The position numbers were made by a program, and so were the translations under genes. The notes beneath the pieces were generated by a model that saw only the letters and a program-made list of their open reading frames with translations, did not search any database and was not told the DNA's origin. 37,190 nucleotides of DNA from a virus, in the IMG/VR virus record IMGVR_UViG_3300045922_001069, positions 1-37,190 of that record, one strand, 5' to 3'. Positions 1 to 6,871 of this stretch are shown one piece after another. Numbering within the stretch: the first letter of the stretch is position 1; each line of letters begins with the position of its first letter.

Positions 1-127
1 AGGAAACCCATGTCCCGGACGAAACGCCACCCGCTCACCGGCGAGGTGGAGCACCAGGAGGATCCATACGGCGGCGCCTCGCTGAACGGCGCCCAGGCGC
101 CGGAGGGGAGCGCGGAGCGCGTGAGGG
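1..127. repeat. Terminal 127-bp overlap (left copy)
   Basis: Bases 1-127 are identical to 37064-37190 and also to 35279-35405. The first identity closes the contig into a 37,063-bp circle. The length equals a common assembler k-mer size, so it is most simply a circular-assembly overlap and not a biological terminal repeat. The contig begins and ends where the two copies of the longer 213-bp repeat diverge, which is where an assembly graph would fork. Confidence 0.9.
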
Positions 128-852
128 AGAGCACGGCCGCCGCTGAGGACGAGGCGGGGCCGATCATGGTGAACACCTACGATGCCGAGGGCGAGGCGAT
201 CGCGGTGCCGGCCACGGTGGCCGCCACCGCGCCTGAGCTGCCGGGATTCGACGCGCCAGCCCTGGAGCAATGGCCGCGGTTCGAGGGGCGCCGCGTGGGC
301 GAGGTGGTGTTGGCGTTCGCCGGCCAGTGCGATCTCCCGTCCGGGATCGTCTACGCGCTAGGGAAACGGATCGGCCTCTCCGTCGGTGGCGTCATCACGT
401 CGATCAAGCACGCCTCGAAGGACGCGTTTGGGCCGGTGCGGGCCGTCGTGGCGGTCTCGGTGGACAGCTGCGAGCAGGAGGAGGCGGGGGACAACGCGGA
501 GTACCTCGATCGGCTGCAGGCCGTCCTCACGGTGCTCGATGAGTTCCGCGAGGCGATCGGAGACTCGGCGACCGTGGCAGTGCTCGGGGTGACGGGCCTC
601 ACGGCGCTGGCGACGAGCTACATCGAGCAGCTCGTGCAGCTGGCGAATGGCGGCCGCGAGGAGGACTCGGTGGAGCCAGCGCCGCCGATGGCGGAGAGGA
701 TACATCTGTCGCGGGAGGACCGGCGCCAGGACGAGGAGCGGTTGGAACACGCGGCGCGCATGGCGGGTATGGGCGACGGACCGGACGCAGGCGACACTCC
801 CGTGGGGGGAATGCGCGCAGAGGCCCTCCAGTCGGCGGAGTTGGAACGATGA
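10..852 (+). CDS. Hypothetical protein with duplicated N-terminus
   Basis: The product is 280 residues and I do not recognise its family. Residues 1-39 are identical to the start of the protein at 35288-35533, after which the two diverge completely. A hydrophilic low-complexity linker (about 40-75) leads to a globular part (about 88-165) with mixed hydrophobic segments, then a short Ala/Val-rich stretch (about 185-205) and a charged tail. On the circular genome the start is preceded by a strong GGAGGAGGA ribosome-binding site at 37057-37067. The stop overlaps the next start by 4 bases, so it begins a co-transcribed run with the genes after it. It follows the early-gene cluster across the contig junction. 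Confidence 0.8.
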   Translation: MSRTKRHPLTGEVEHQEDPYGGASLNGAQAPEGSAERVRESTAAAEDEAGPIMVNTYDAEGEAIAVPATVAATAPELPGFDAPALEQWPRFEGRRVGEVVLAFAGQCDLPSGIVYALGKRIGLSVGGVITSIKHASKDAFGPVRAVVAVSVDSCEQEEAGDNAEYLDRLQAVLTVLDEFREAIGDSATVAVLGVTGLTALATSYIEQLVQLANGGREEDSVEPAPPMAERIHLSREDRRQDEERLEHAARMAGMGDGPDAGDTPVGGMRAEALQSAELER

Positions 853-1043
853 GCTACAACCCCAACCCGCAGGATCAGGGCTGGGTGACGTGCCGAGAGC
901 GCCTCCTGGAAACCATCGCCAAGTGGCAAGGGCGACGCCGACCGCTCGGCGTCGTAATCGATTGCCCGGCTGATTCTGGCGGTTCCTCGGATCTCATGGC
1001 CGAGATCAACGCCGCATACGAGGCGGTGCGCCATGGGCGCTGA
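849..1043 (+). CDS. Small hypothetical protein
   Basis: A 64-residue protein whose ATG overlaps the upstream stop (ATGA), which points to translational coupling. It has two cysteines and a basic middle, with no motif I can assign. Its 3' end overlaps the start of the RuvC-like gene by 11 bases. The tight packing is the main support that it is real. Confidence 0.6.
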   Translation: MSYNPNPQDQGWVTCRERLLETIAKWQGRRRPLGVVIDCPADSGGSSDLMAEINAAYEAVRHGR

Positions 1044-1665
1044 TCTCACCACCGATGTGTTTGACTCCACTGGCAAACCCGCCCCGAAATATGCCAGTGC
1101 TATGCATCGGGGGCGCCGCGCTTCGCGGCACCAGGAGGCCGCGGCCACACCGCGGATGCCGCTCGTCGCGGTCGTGGCTCCGGTGGGGACAGTCTACCTC
1201 GGCGTCGACCTGGGCCTGCGCCTCGGCTGGGCGCTCCTCGATCACCGCGGACGCCGGATGGACTCCGGAGTCCTCCGGCTCGATCGCTATCCCACGGCCG
1301 CGCTGCGGGCGAAACAGGCGCGGGAGCGTATCGCAGGACTGCTCGCGCTTCCGCGGAACGGCCACACGAGCACGGTCGCCTACGAACTCGTGCGCAGGCA
1401 CGAGGGTGTCGAGGCCGCGCACGTCTACGGCGGCCTCCAGTGGATGTTGTTGGCCGCTCTCGCCGGTGAGCGCCTGGTGCCGATTGAGGTGGCCGAGGTG
1501 AAACGGACCGCGACCGGGCGCGGGAACGCGGCGAAATCCGAGATGTTAGCCGCGGCCGGGATCCGTTGGGGTTGCGATGCCGCGCGAGACGACAACGAGG
1601 CCGACGCGCTCTGGATCGCCGAGGCAGCACGCATCCGGGTGGCATCACGGAGGGAGGGCCGGTGA
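1033..1665 (+). CDS. RuvC-like Holliday junction resolvase
   Basis: The 210-residue product carries the RuvC-fold acidic set: D59 in YLGVDLG on the first strand, E118 in VAYELV, and D187/D191 in DDNEADAL near the C-terminus, plus a GRGNAAKSE segment like the Lys-containing loop of RuvC-type nucleases. Such enzymes cleave Holliday junctions and resolve branched DNA before packaging. The first 50 residues are not part of the fold, so the true start could be further downstream, although ATG 1033 keeps the overlap with the previous gene. The next gene starts at the overlapping GTGA at 1662. The family call is firm; the exact substrate is inferred. Confidence 0.82.
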   Translation: MGADLTTDVFDSTGKPAPKYASAMHRGRRASRHQEAAATPRMPLVAVVAPVGTVYLGVDLGLRLGWALLDHRGRRMDSGVLRLDRYPTAALRAKQARERIAGLLALPRNGHTSTVAYELVRRHEGVEAAHVYGGLQWMLLAALAGERLVPIEVAEVKRTATGRGNAAKSEMLAAAGIRWGCDAARDDNEADALWIAEAARIRVASRREGR

Positions 1666-2039
1666 GCGCGACGTTGGTTGCGGAACCCCTGCGGCCGGCG
1701 CCGGGATCGCCGATGGCGGCGTGGGTGGATTGGGCGGTGTGGCACTCCTGCCACACCGCCCAGGGCGCCGAGGAACGCTGGGCAGAGCGTCGCGCCCGGG
1801 GCCTGACGGACGAGGAGTTGACGGCGGAGATTGGCGAGGAGTTCGGGAGCGCAGGTGGGTTTGGGCTCGGCCAGGGCACCCCGTGGGGCTGGCACTATGG
1901 CGGGCTGCATCCGCGGGTGGTGGTCGACAACCGGGTCGACCGTGACGCCATGGTCGTGGATGGACGCCGACTGGTCAATGTGGTCCGGCGGCTGTTCGCG
2001 ATCCCGATGGGCGTTGGTGGGCAGGGGGTGCTGCTGTGA
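1662..2039 (+). CDS. Hypothetical protein
   Basis: Reading from the GTG that overlaps the RuvC stop (GTGA, 1662-1665), this gives 125 residues. It contains a WHSCH motif, a charged helix with a RRARGLTDEELTAEIGEEF pattern that could be helix-turn-helix-like, and a Gly/Trp-rich middle. I do not recognise the family. The reading frame stays open upstream, but the GTGA coupling and lack of protein-like sequence before it favour 1662. It overlaps the TnpB-like gene by GTGA as well. Confidence 0.65.
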   Translation: MSATLVAEPLRPAPGSPMAAWVDWAVWHSCHTAQGAEERWAERRARGLTDEELTAEIGEEFGSAGGFGLGQGTPWGWHYGGLHPRVVVDNRVDRDAMVVDGRRLVNVVRRLFAIPMGVGGQGVLL

Positions 2040-3268
2040 CCGTGCTCCAGGCCTATCGGTTCGCGATCCGGCCGAACCCCGAGCAGGAGCGGGTGCTCGT
2101 GCAGCACGCGCGCGCCGTGCGGTTCTGCTACAACGAGCTGCTCCGCGAGGTGCGGCACAACCTCGACCTCATCCGCTGGGAGGAGCGGGTCCTCGGCCAG
2201 CGCATCAGCGAGTATCTCTCCTGGTCATCGATCGCGCTCCAGAACCTCTGGAACCAGGATGTGCGGCTGCGCCGCTGCCCCTGGTATGCGGAAAATCCCG
2301 ACGACGCCTACCGCACGGCGTTCTACGACATCCTGCCCAACGCGCTCAGGGCCTGGCGGGAGCGGCGCCACCAGGGATTCGGGTTTCCGCGGCCGCGGGG
2401 ACGGCGGGCATTGCCGACGGTGAGCTACTACTGCCGCGCTGTCGCCGGGAAGCCGCGGCTGGCGGGGCACAACCACGAACATATCGAGCTGCCCCGTGTG
2501 CCAGGGCTGATCCGCCTGGACGAGCACCCGCGAGTGCTGGTGGAGGAGTTGGCCGCTGGTGGCCGCGTCAAGCGCGCGACCGTGACGCAGGAACGCTCTG
2601 GGCGCTGGTACTGTTCGTTCCTGGTGGAGCGTGCGACGCCGAAGCGCCGCTCCGGACATGCGCCGCGAATTGATCGCATCGTGGGGGTCGCGCCGGGGAC
2701 GTCGGACCTCATCGTGCTGGCGCGCCCGGATGGGTCGGAGATTCCCCCACCGGTCCCGGCGCCGCGGCCCTACGAAGCCGCGCTCGGGCGTCTGGCACGG
2801 CGCCAGCGAGAGATGTCGCGGCAGCGGCGTGGCTCAGGGCGCTATCGCGATACGGCGGACCGGTTGGCCGTGCTCCATGCCCGGGTGGCGAACCTGCGGC
2901 GAGACTACATCCACAAAACCACGCAGCGGCTGGCGCACGGTTGCGATGTCATCGCCCTGCCGGAGATGAGCATCACGGCGCGGGCGCGCTGGCAGCGGGA
3001 ACGGGGCTGGCACGGGGCGAACCGGGCGCTCTATGACGCCGCGATCGGCGAGCTGATGCGTGAGCTGAGCTACAAGGGCGGCTGGGCGGGCTGCCAGGTG
3101 GTGATGGTCCCGCGGGAACGGTGGTCCGAGGGGATCGGGACACTATCCGGGCACGAGCGGCAGTTGAGGATTGCCATCAACCTCGCCCGTGTGGCGAGTG
3201 AGGTGGTCGCGGCGAGTGGCGCCGTGACTGCGCGTGGAGGCCAGCGTGAGACCGAGGTGCTCGTATGA
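2036..3268 (+). CDS. Nuclease-dead TnpB-like protein (TldR-like)
   Basis: A 410-residue homologue of IS200/IS605-IS607 TnpB. The family N-terminus is visible (NPEQERVLVQHARAVRFCYNELL), as are the FPRPRGRR and SGRWYCSFLVE segments and the RuvC core. The catalytic positions are altered: the VGIDLG strand reads VGVAPG (A219 for Asp), the second-strand Glu position reads P309 in DVIALPEM (a Glu follows one residue later), and the DRDxNAA motif reads ERQLRIA (Q376 for Asp). The usual CxxC...CxxC zinc finger is missing between about residues 358 and 368. Fold kept and nuclease lost matches exapted TnpB-like RNA-guided repressors (TldR), so RNA-guided DNA binding is my inference. The GTG start overlaps the upstream stop. 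No second transposase or transposon ends are seen. Confidence 0.85.
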   Translation: MTVLQAYRFAIRPNPEQERVLVQHARAVRFCYNELLREVRHNLDLIRWEERVLGQRISEYLSWSSIALQNLWNQDVRLRRCPWYAENPDDAYRTAFYDILPNALRAWRERRHQGFGFPRPRGRRALPTVSYYCRAVAGKPRLAGHNHEHIELPRVPGLIRLDEHPRVLVEELAAGGRVKRATVTQERSGRWYCSFLVERATPKRRSGHAPRIDRIVGVAPGTSDLIVLARPDGSEIPPPVPAPRPYEAALGRLARRQREMSRQRRGSGRYRDTADRLAVLHARVANLRRDYIHKTTQRLAHGCDVIALPEMSITARARWQRERGWHGANRALYDAAIGELMRELSYKGGWAGCQVVMVPRERWSEGIGTLSGHERQLRIAINLARVASEVVAASGAVTARGGQRETEVLV

Positions 3269-3325
3269 GCGCCGACGCGGCAGGCCGGCGAAGCGCGAAG
3301 GAGTTTGCCATGATCCCGCGTGCGT

Positions 3326-3413
3326 GCGGGGGAGCGAACCCACCTGGCGGCCGCGAGGCCGCCACCCCCGCGGAAACCCGTGGGCCGGGGTTGGTCGATA
3401 CCCGTGATGACGG
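3326..3413 (+). ncRNA. Candidate structured RNA after TnpB-like gene
   Basis: A perfect 8-bp stem (3345-3352 with 3357-3364) is closed by a GCGA loop, which is a GNRA tetraloop. It is enclosed by a 7-bp stem, GCGGGGG (3326-3332) with CCCCCGC (3365-3371). A further small hairpin, CCGT-gatg-ACGG, lies just before 3413. TnpB guide RNAs are made from the 3' end of tnpB and the sequence after it, so this is the right place for a guide RNA scaffold. Expression and guide function are inference; high GC makes stems more likely by chance. Confidence 0.4.
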
Positions 3414-3420
3414 TTTCAGT

Positions 3421-3509
3421 ATGTGCCCCACGGGCGCACGGGGGACGGTCTACGTGTCAACTGGGATGGCTTACATGTCACATGTGCCCCACGGGCGCAC
3501 GGGGGACGG
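3421..3509 (+). repeat. Two 28-nt repeats, 33-nt spacer (CRISPR-like)
   Basis: A 28-base unit at 3421-3448 recurs exactly at 3482-3509, separated by 33 unrelated bases. The unit contains a short inverted repeat (GTGC...GCAC) and CCCC/GGGG tracts. The 61-base period equals that of type I-E CRISPR arrays, but there are only two full units and no cas genes. A degenerate 18-base piece at 3541-3558 is out of phase. The period is not a multiple of three, so the repeat is not a coding repeat. Confidence 0.6.
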
Positions 3510-3818
3510 GTCAGGAACAGGGGGCCAAATGGGCACGCGGGGGCGGCGCGGGGGACGGCGCCCGACAGCACGGCGCGGATCTGGAGGTACTGGAGATGGA
3601 GGTGGGCTGTGCGTGAGGAAGCGCGTGCGGGGGCGCCCGGATTGGCGGGATCGCGCGGCCGACGCGGGACGCGTGTGGTGGCCGTAGAATCGCGGCGCCC
3701 GGAGCAGCAGTGGCCGCCGCACCTGGCGAGGCTGGCGGCGGTGGTGGTGGCGGGGCTGCGTCGCCACTATGAGCGGGAGGCGGTGCGCCTGGAGCGAGAA
3801 CGGGAGGAGCAACCCGGG

Positions 3819-4244
3819 ATGATGAACGAGGCACCACGAGGCCCGGGTGCGATGCGCGCTGCGATCCTGGCGCGGGTATCGGATGAGCGGCAGGTGGGCG
3901 AGGGGCAGATGTCGCTGGCGAATCAGCTGGCGGCGCTGCAGGGGTTCGTGGCGTCGCGCGGGTGGCTGGTGGTGCGGGTGTTCGAGCTGCCCGGGGAATC
4001 GGCCTACGTCGATGACCTGCGGCTGCGGCCGTTGTTCGCGGGGGTTGTTGAGGCGGCGGAGCGGCGGGAGTTCGACGTCCTGGTGGTGCGGGATTTCACG
4101 CGGTTCGCGCGCTCGCTGCGGGTGGGGTTCGATGTGCTGTGGCGGTTCCAGCGGGCGGGCGTGCGGCTGCTGGATCTGACGGGCACGGACTATACGGAGG
4201 ATGAGGACCGGGCGGTGCCACGATCTGTCGCCGAAACCCCTTGA
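3819..4244 (+). pseudogene. Truncated serine recombinase (catalytic domain only)
   Basis: The frame encodes the N-terminal resolvase domain: LARVSDERQ with the catalytic Ser, a SLANQLAAL helix, DDLRLRPLFAGVVEAA, then FDVLVVRDFTRFARS and LLDLTGTDYTEDEDRA. It stops about 141 residues in, where the long E-helix and the C-terminal DNA-binding part of the family should follow. ATG 3819 has a good GGGAGGAG site 9 bases upstream; the same frame could begin at GTG 3609. The stop runs into the TTGACA box of the next promoter. It is probably a remnant of an older integrase or resolvase and cannot bind DNA specifically by itself. Confidence 0.75.
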
Positions 4245-4270
4245 CAACTACGCCGCGCGCGGCGTATTCT
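4241..4270 (+). promoter_or_regulatory. Sigma70-type promoter with 18-bp palindromic operator
   Basis: TTGACA (4241-4246) and TATTCT (4265-4270) are 18 bases apart. The spacer contains a perfect 18-bp palindrome, TACGCCGCGCGCGGCGTA (4249-4266), which touches the -10 box. A dimeric repressor bound there would block polymerase. The promoter faces the gene run beginning at 4328. The TATTCT box is shared with the Cro-like promoter at 30333-30361. Confidence 0.75.
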
Positions 4271-4327
4271 ACAGGTGCGGGGTGGGATGAGACCCCACCC
4301 CGACACACCACAGGAGAGACCCCTCCC

Positions 4328-4708
4328 ATGGCCACCACGAACGATACCTGCGCCCACACGATCGTTGCCAGCGGCGCCCAGGTCCCGCCGTTCAGCAAAT
4401 CGATCAGCTGCACGGAATGCCGCCGCCCGATCTATACGCGATCCGAGATGCTCGGGGGTGGCAGCTGGATCCTCGCCGCTATCGAGGCCAACTGGTCGCC
4501 CGCTCCTGCCGCGGATTCTCCGGCGAATACCTCCTCCTCGGCTGAGCGGCGGGCAGCCACCGCCGCTCGCGAATGCCGCTGCACCTGCGATGGCTGGTGC
4601 GAGCAGTGTGAGAGTCAGCCCTGCGCGGGGCAGCCGCACCGCCGCCCGTTCGCCTCGCCCCGGCGGACGAGTAAGCTCGATCGCGCCATTTCGGCGCTCT
4701 ACCGCTGA
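4328..4708 (+). CDS. Cys-rich hypothetical protein
   Basis: The 126-residue product has six to eight cysteines: an early CTECRRPIY pair and a later cluster, CRCTCDGWCEQCESQPC, suggesting one or two metal-binding knuckles. Between them lies a Ser/Ala/Pro-rich linker. ATG 4328 follows a GGAGAG site and a leader of about 50 bases from the upstream promoter, and is preferred over an in-frame TTG that lies inside the -35 box. It is the first gene after the operator-controlled promoter. No family recognised. Confidence 0.7.
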   Translation: MATTNDTCAHTIVASGAQVPPFSKSISCTECRRPIYTRSEMLGGGSWILAAIEANWSPAPAADSPANTSSSAERRAATAARECRCTCDGWCEQCESQPCAGQPHRRPFASPRRTSKLDRAISALYR

Positions 4709-4722
4709 TATCGAGGCTCACC

Positions 4723-5073
4723 ATGGATATCAAGCTCTCCGCCTACCCCCGCGACTCCGATGAACTCTCCCCGGAGCCCATCCCCGCCTATCTCGATGCC
4801 AGCACCGGCCTCCCCTCCCCGGCCTACATCGAGGAGACTCATGATCTCTACCTCGATGACTCCGAGCGCACCATGCATCATACGGTTCTGCGGTTTGGCC
4901 GCCGCCTCACCGCCGAGGAGATCACCATCGCCGACGAAGCCCTTCGGCAGGCCGGCTTCCAGTATCTCCTCTGGGATCTCGCGCTCGCGCCGCAGGTCCA
5001 GCGCGCCGTGAACCAGGCAGCCAGGGCGCGCATCATCATCCGCGACCCGCTGGCCGATCTTGGGGGCGAGTGA
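4723..5073 (+). CDS. Hypothetical protein
   Basis: A 116-residue acidic protein with no motif I can name. It looks globular, with a likely helical second half (about 64-105). It lies 14 bases after the Cys-rich gene, and its stop overlaps the next start (TGATG), which places it in the same transcript as the PP-loop protein. A role linked to that enzyme is possible but unsupported. Confidence 0.65.
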   Translation: MDIKLSAYPRDSDELSPEPIPAYLDASTGLPSPAYIEETHDLYLDDSERTMHHTVLRFGRRLTAEEITIADEALRQAGFQYLLWDLALAPQVQRAVNQAARARIIIRDPLADLGGE

Positions 5074-6233
5074 TGCACTTCTACTACCACATCCGCCGGC
5101 CCGCCGACGGCGCACTGCGCTTCGGCGGCCTCGGCGCCACCCGCGAACGCACTCTCGAACGCCTGGACCAGGTCGCGGCGCGCGAACCAGACCTCACAGT
5201 AGGCCTCCTGGTCGTGGGCGCGCCCGCCGCCTGGCCCGATCTCGAACAGCGCGGCTATCTCTACCTGCAGCCATGGCTCAGCGGGAAGGTCGAACGCCTC
5301 CCCGGCTGGGAATATGATGCGCGCGAGGTCCACGCCCACGCCTTCTGGGGCACCAACTTTGATGTAGACAGCAATCCAGATGCCGCGCGCCCGGGCTGGT
5401 TCCGCTCCTTCCCAATCGGCGAGGCGGCCGCCGAGATCCACTACCTGCTCGCGCTCGGTTGCGATCATCCGGGATGGCTCCCGCCACCGCCCGCGCTCCC
5501 CGATGCGCTCGATGCCGTAGTCGCCTACGAGGCCGAGCACCAGATCTCCGGCCTGGTCGGCCACGTAGCACGCGCGGCGTGGCGTATCGAGGAGGCTCTC
5601 GCCGGCGCATCGCGCCCCTACATCGCATTCTCTGGCGGCAAGGATTCCACCGCCGTCCTCGCCCTCACCCACGCCATCGACCCGGCCATCCCGTTCATCT
5701 GGAGCGACGACGAGCTCGAGTATCCGGAAACCCTCGACCTCATGGATGCGATGCTGCGCCGCTACGGTCCCCAGTTCCGCATCACGCTCGGCTGGGCCGA
5801 GCACGCTGGCTGGTTCCGGCCGTGGCGCGATGAACCATACTGGCGCGAACCGTTCCCCGGGGCCCTCCGCATCGACCAGCCCGTGGAGCGCTGGGCCCAG
5901 GCCGAGGGCTACGACCTCACCCTCCTCGGCCTCCGCGCCGATGAAAGCCGTGCCCGCGCCGACCACCTCGCCGCCCAGGGCCACACGTATTGGCGCGCCA
6001 CCGGGCGCGTCTGCTGCCCGATTTTCGACTGGCCAACCGAAACCGTACTCCACTTCATCGCGGCCGTCGGCGCGCCGCTCAATGGAGTCTATGCAAGACT
6101 GGAAGCACTCGGTGTGGAGCCCGAGTTCCAGCGCGTCGGTCCGCTCCCACTCGTCCCCCGCCGGTTCCTGGCCGAGGGCTGGCCCAATCTCCTGGCTCGG
6201 CTCGATACTCGCTACCCGGGGCGCTGGCGATGA
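5073..6233 (+). CDS. PP-loop ATPase, PAPS-reductase-like (long form)
   Basis: The PP-loop SGGKDS is at residues 187-192, followed by FIWSDDELEYPE where PAPS reductases have their DTG...FPET segment, then GWFRPWRDEPYWR, LLGLRADESRAR and a CCPIFDW motif. The family activates substrates by adenylation or transfers sulfur from PAPS; DndC of DNA phosphorothioation also belongs here. The first 185 residues are an extra domain I do not recognise, absent from the paralogue at 6851-7573. ATG 5073 overlaps the previous stop; a GTG three bases earlier is possible. No DndB/D/E or Fe-S partner is nearby, so the substrate is unknown. Confidence 0.8.
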   Translation: MHFYYHIRRPADGALRFGGLGATRERTLERLDQVAAREPDLTVGLLVVGAPAAWPDLEQRGYLYLQPWLSGKVERLPGWEYDAREVHAHAFWGTNFDVDSNPDAARPGWFRSFPIGEAAAEIHYLLALGCDHPGWLPPPPALPDALDAVVAYEAEHQISGLVGHVARAAWRIEEALAGASRPYIAFSGGKDSTAVLALTHAIDPAIPFIWSDDELEYPETLDLMDAMLRRYGPQFRITLGWAEHAGWFRPWRDEPYWREPFPGALRIDQPVERWAQAEGYDLTLLGLRADESRARADHLAAQGHTYWRATGRVCCPIFDWPTETVLHFIAAVGAPLNGVYARLEALGVEPEFQRVGPLPLVPRRFLAEGWPNLLARLDTRYPGRWR

Positions 6234-6553
6234 TCACCCTCACCTGTGCCAGCGGCCACACGATCCGCCTCTACACGATCGCCGAGGCAGCCGCCATGCT
6301 CGGCCGGGCGGAACGCACGGTCCGCCAGAACGCCGAGCGCAACGGCCTCGGCCACGTCGTCCACCGCGAGCGGCTCCTCACCGACGCCGACGTCGAGTTC
6401 ATGCGCAACCGCGCCTGGGGGCGGGATCGGCGCTCTACCCGCGTTTCGCCCAGCTATAGCCCCCCAGAGCCGCCGCAACCATGGGGCCAATCACCCCCAT
6501 CACCTGCAGCACGCTCTCGAACTCGATCAGCCCCGCCGTCTCCAGCGCGCTGA
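6230..6553 (+). CDS. Small helix-turn-helix protein
   Basis: Starting at the ATG that overlaps the PP-loop gene's stop (ATGA), residues 13-55 form a MerR/excisionase-like HTH: YTIAEAAAMLGRAERTVRQNAERNG. The last third is Pro/Ser/Arg-rich and lies opposite an antisense gene (6435-6659), so it is probably a run-on tail and not a domain. A regulator or excisionase-type role fits the domain, but it sits far from the integrase. Confidence 0.65.
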   Translation: MITLTCASGHTIRLYTIAEAAAMLGRAERTVRQNAERNGLGHVVHRERLLTDADVEFMRNRAWGRDRRSTRVSPSYSPPEPPQPWGQSPPSPAARSRTRSAPPSPAR

Positions 6554-6659
6554 TCCCCACTGCCCCCGCGATCGTCAGCACCACACCCCCGAGCGCCAGC
6601 AGCTGCCCGCTCGCTCCACGCGCCTCCAGCACCTCGCCGCCGATTTCCGGTTCGTTCAT
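6435..6659 (-). CDS. Small two-TM membrane protein (holin-like)
   Basis: A 74-residue minus-strand protein with two hydrophobic segments (about 20-40 and 49-68) separated by a short loop, and a SWAKRG basic end. Size and topology fit class II holins. An AAGGTGAT site precedes the ATG. Its start overlaps the stop of the minus-strand gene 6656-6871 by 4 bases. That gene's tail resembles the amidase tail at 25990-26133, which is likewise followed by a TM protein. It overlaps the 3' end of the plus-strand HTH gene by 119 bases. Confidence 0.5.
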   Translation of the reverse strand: MNEPEIGGEVLEARGASGQLLALGGVVLTIAGAVGISALETAGLIEFESVLQVMGVIGPMVAAALGGYSWAKRG

Positions 6660-6871
6660 CGGATCACCTTCCCTGGCTCGTGCCCGTGTTCCGGGATCGT
6701 GTTATTAGTGGCAGCCCTGGCGGCGAGCTCGCGCACGCTCGGGGCGCGTCCGGCCGCCGCCTCGAGGCGCAGGCCGGCGTCGAGCGTCATCCCCGCCTGC
6801 TGTCGCGTCCACTCGCCATAGCCACCGGGCCCCGACCCCGGGATAACCGTGTGGACCCCGAGCGCCCGCAT
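6656..6871 (-). CDS. Short protein with amidase-type C-terminal tail
   Basis: The 71-residue product ends in EAAAGRAPSVRELAARAAT...PEHGHE, which closely matches the C-terminal tail of the amidase at 25372-26133 (EAAAGRAPSVRELALRAAQ...PDHVHD). No catalytic domain is present. It is followed on the same strand, with an ATGA overlap, by a two-TM protein, as in the main lysis cassette. It may be a remnant or a stand-alone targeting tail. Its first 20 bases may overlap the divergent PP-loop gene. Confidence 0.5.
   Translation of the reverse strand: MRALGVHTVIPGSGPGGYGEWTRQQAGMTLDAGLRLEAAAGRAPSVRELAARAATNNTIPEHGHEPGKVIR

Larger units (their letters stand above)
3269..3818 (+). other. Repeat-rich, mostly non-coding stretch
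   Basis: This 550-base stretch follows the dead TnpB-like gene. It contains a nested hairpin region, two copies of a 28-base repeat, a partial third copy (3541-3558) and G-rich low-complexity sequence. A weak 140-residue reading frame begins at 3265 (ATGA overlap), but its translation is low-complexity and runs through the repeats in shifting frame, so I do not call it. From GTG 3609, with GGAGG upstream, the recombinase frame is open and looks protein-like from about 3680, so the recombinase may start earlier than annotated. Confidence 0.5.

Noticed and set aside
1-127. Physical direct terminal repeat of a linear genome
   Set aside because: Length equals an assembler k-mer and the segment belongs to a longer internal repeat, so a circular overlap is simpler.
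3421-3509. Active self-contained CRISPR-Cas system
   Set aside because: No cas genes anywhere in the window and only two repeat units.
3265-3687. 140-codon frame starting at ATGA overlap after the TnpB-like gene
   Set aside because: Low-complexity translation that crosses the 28-nt repeats in different frames; more likely non-coding.
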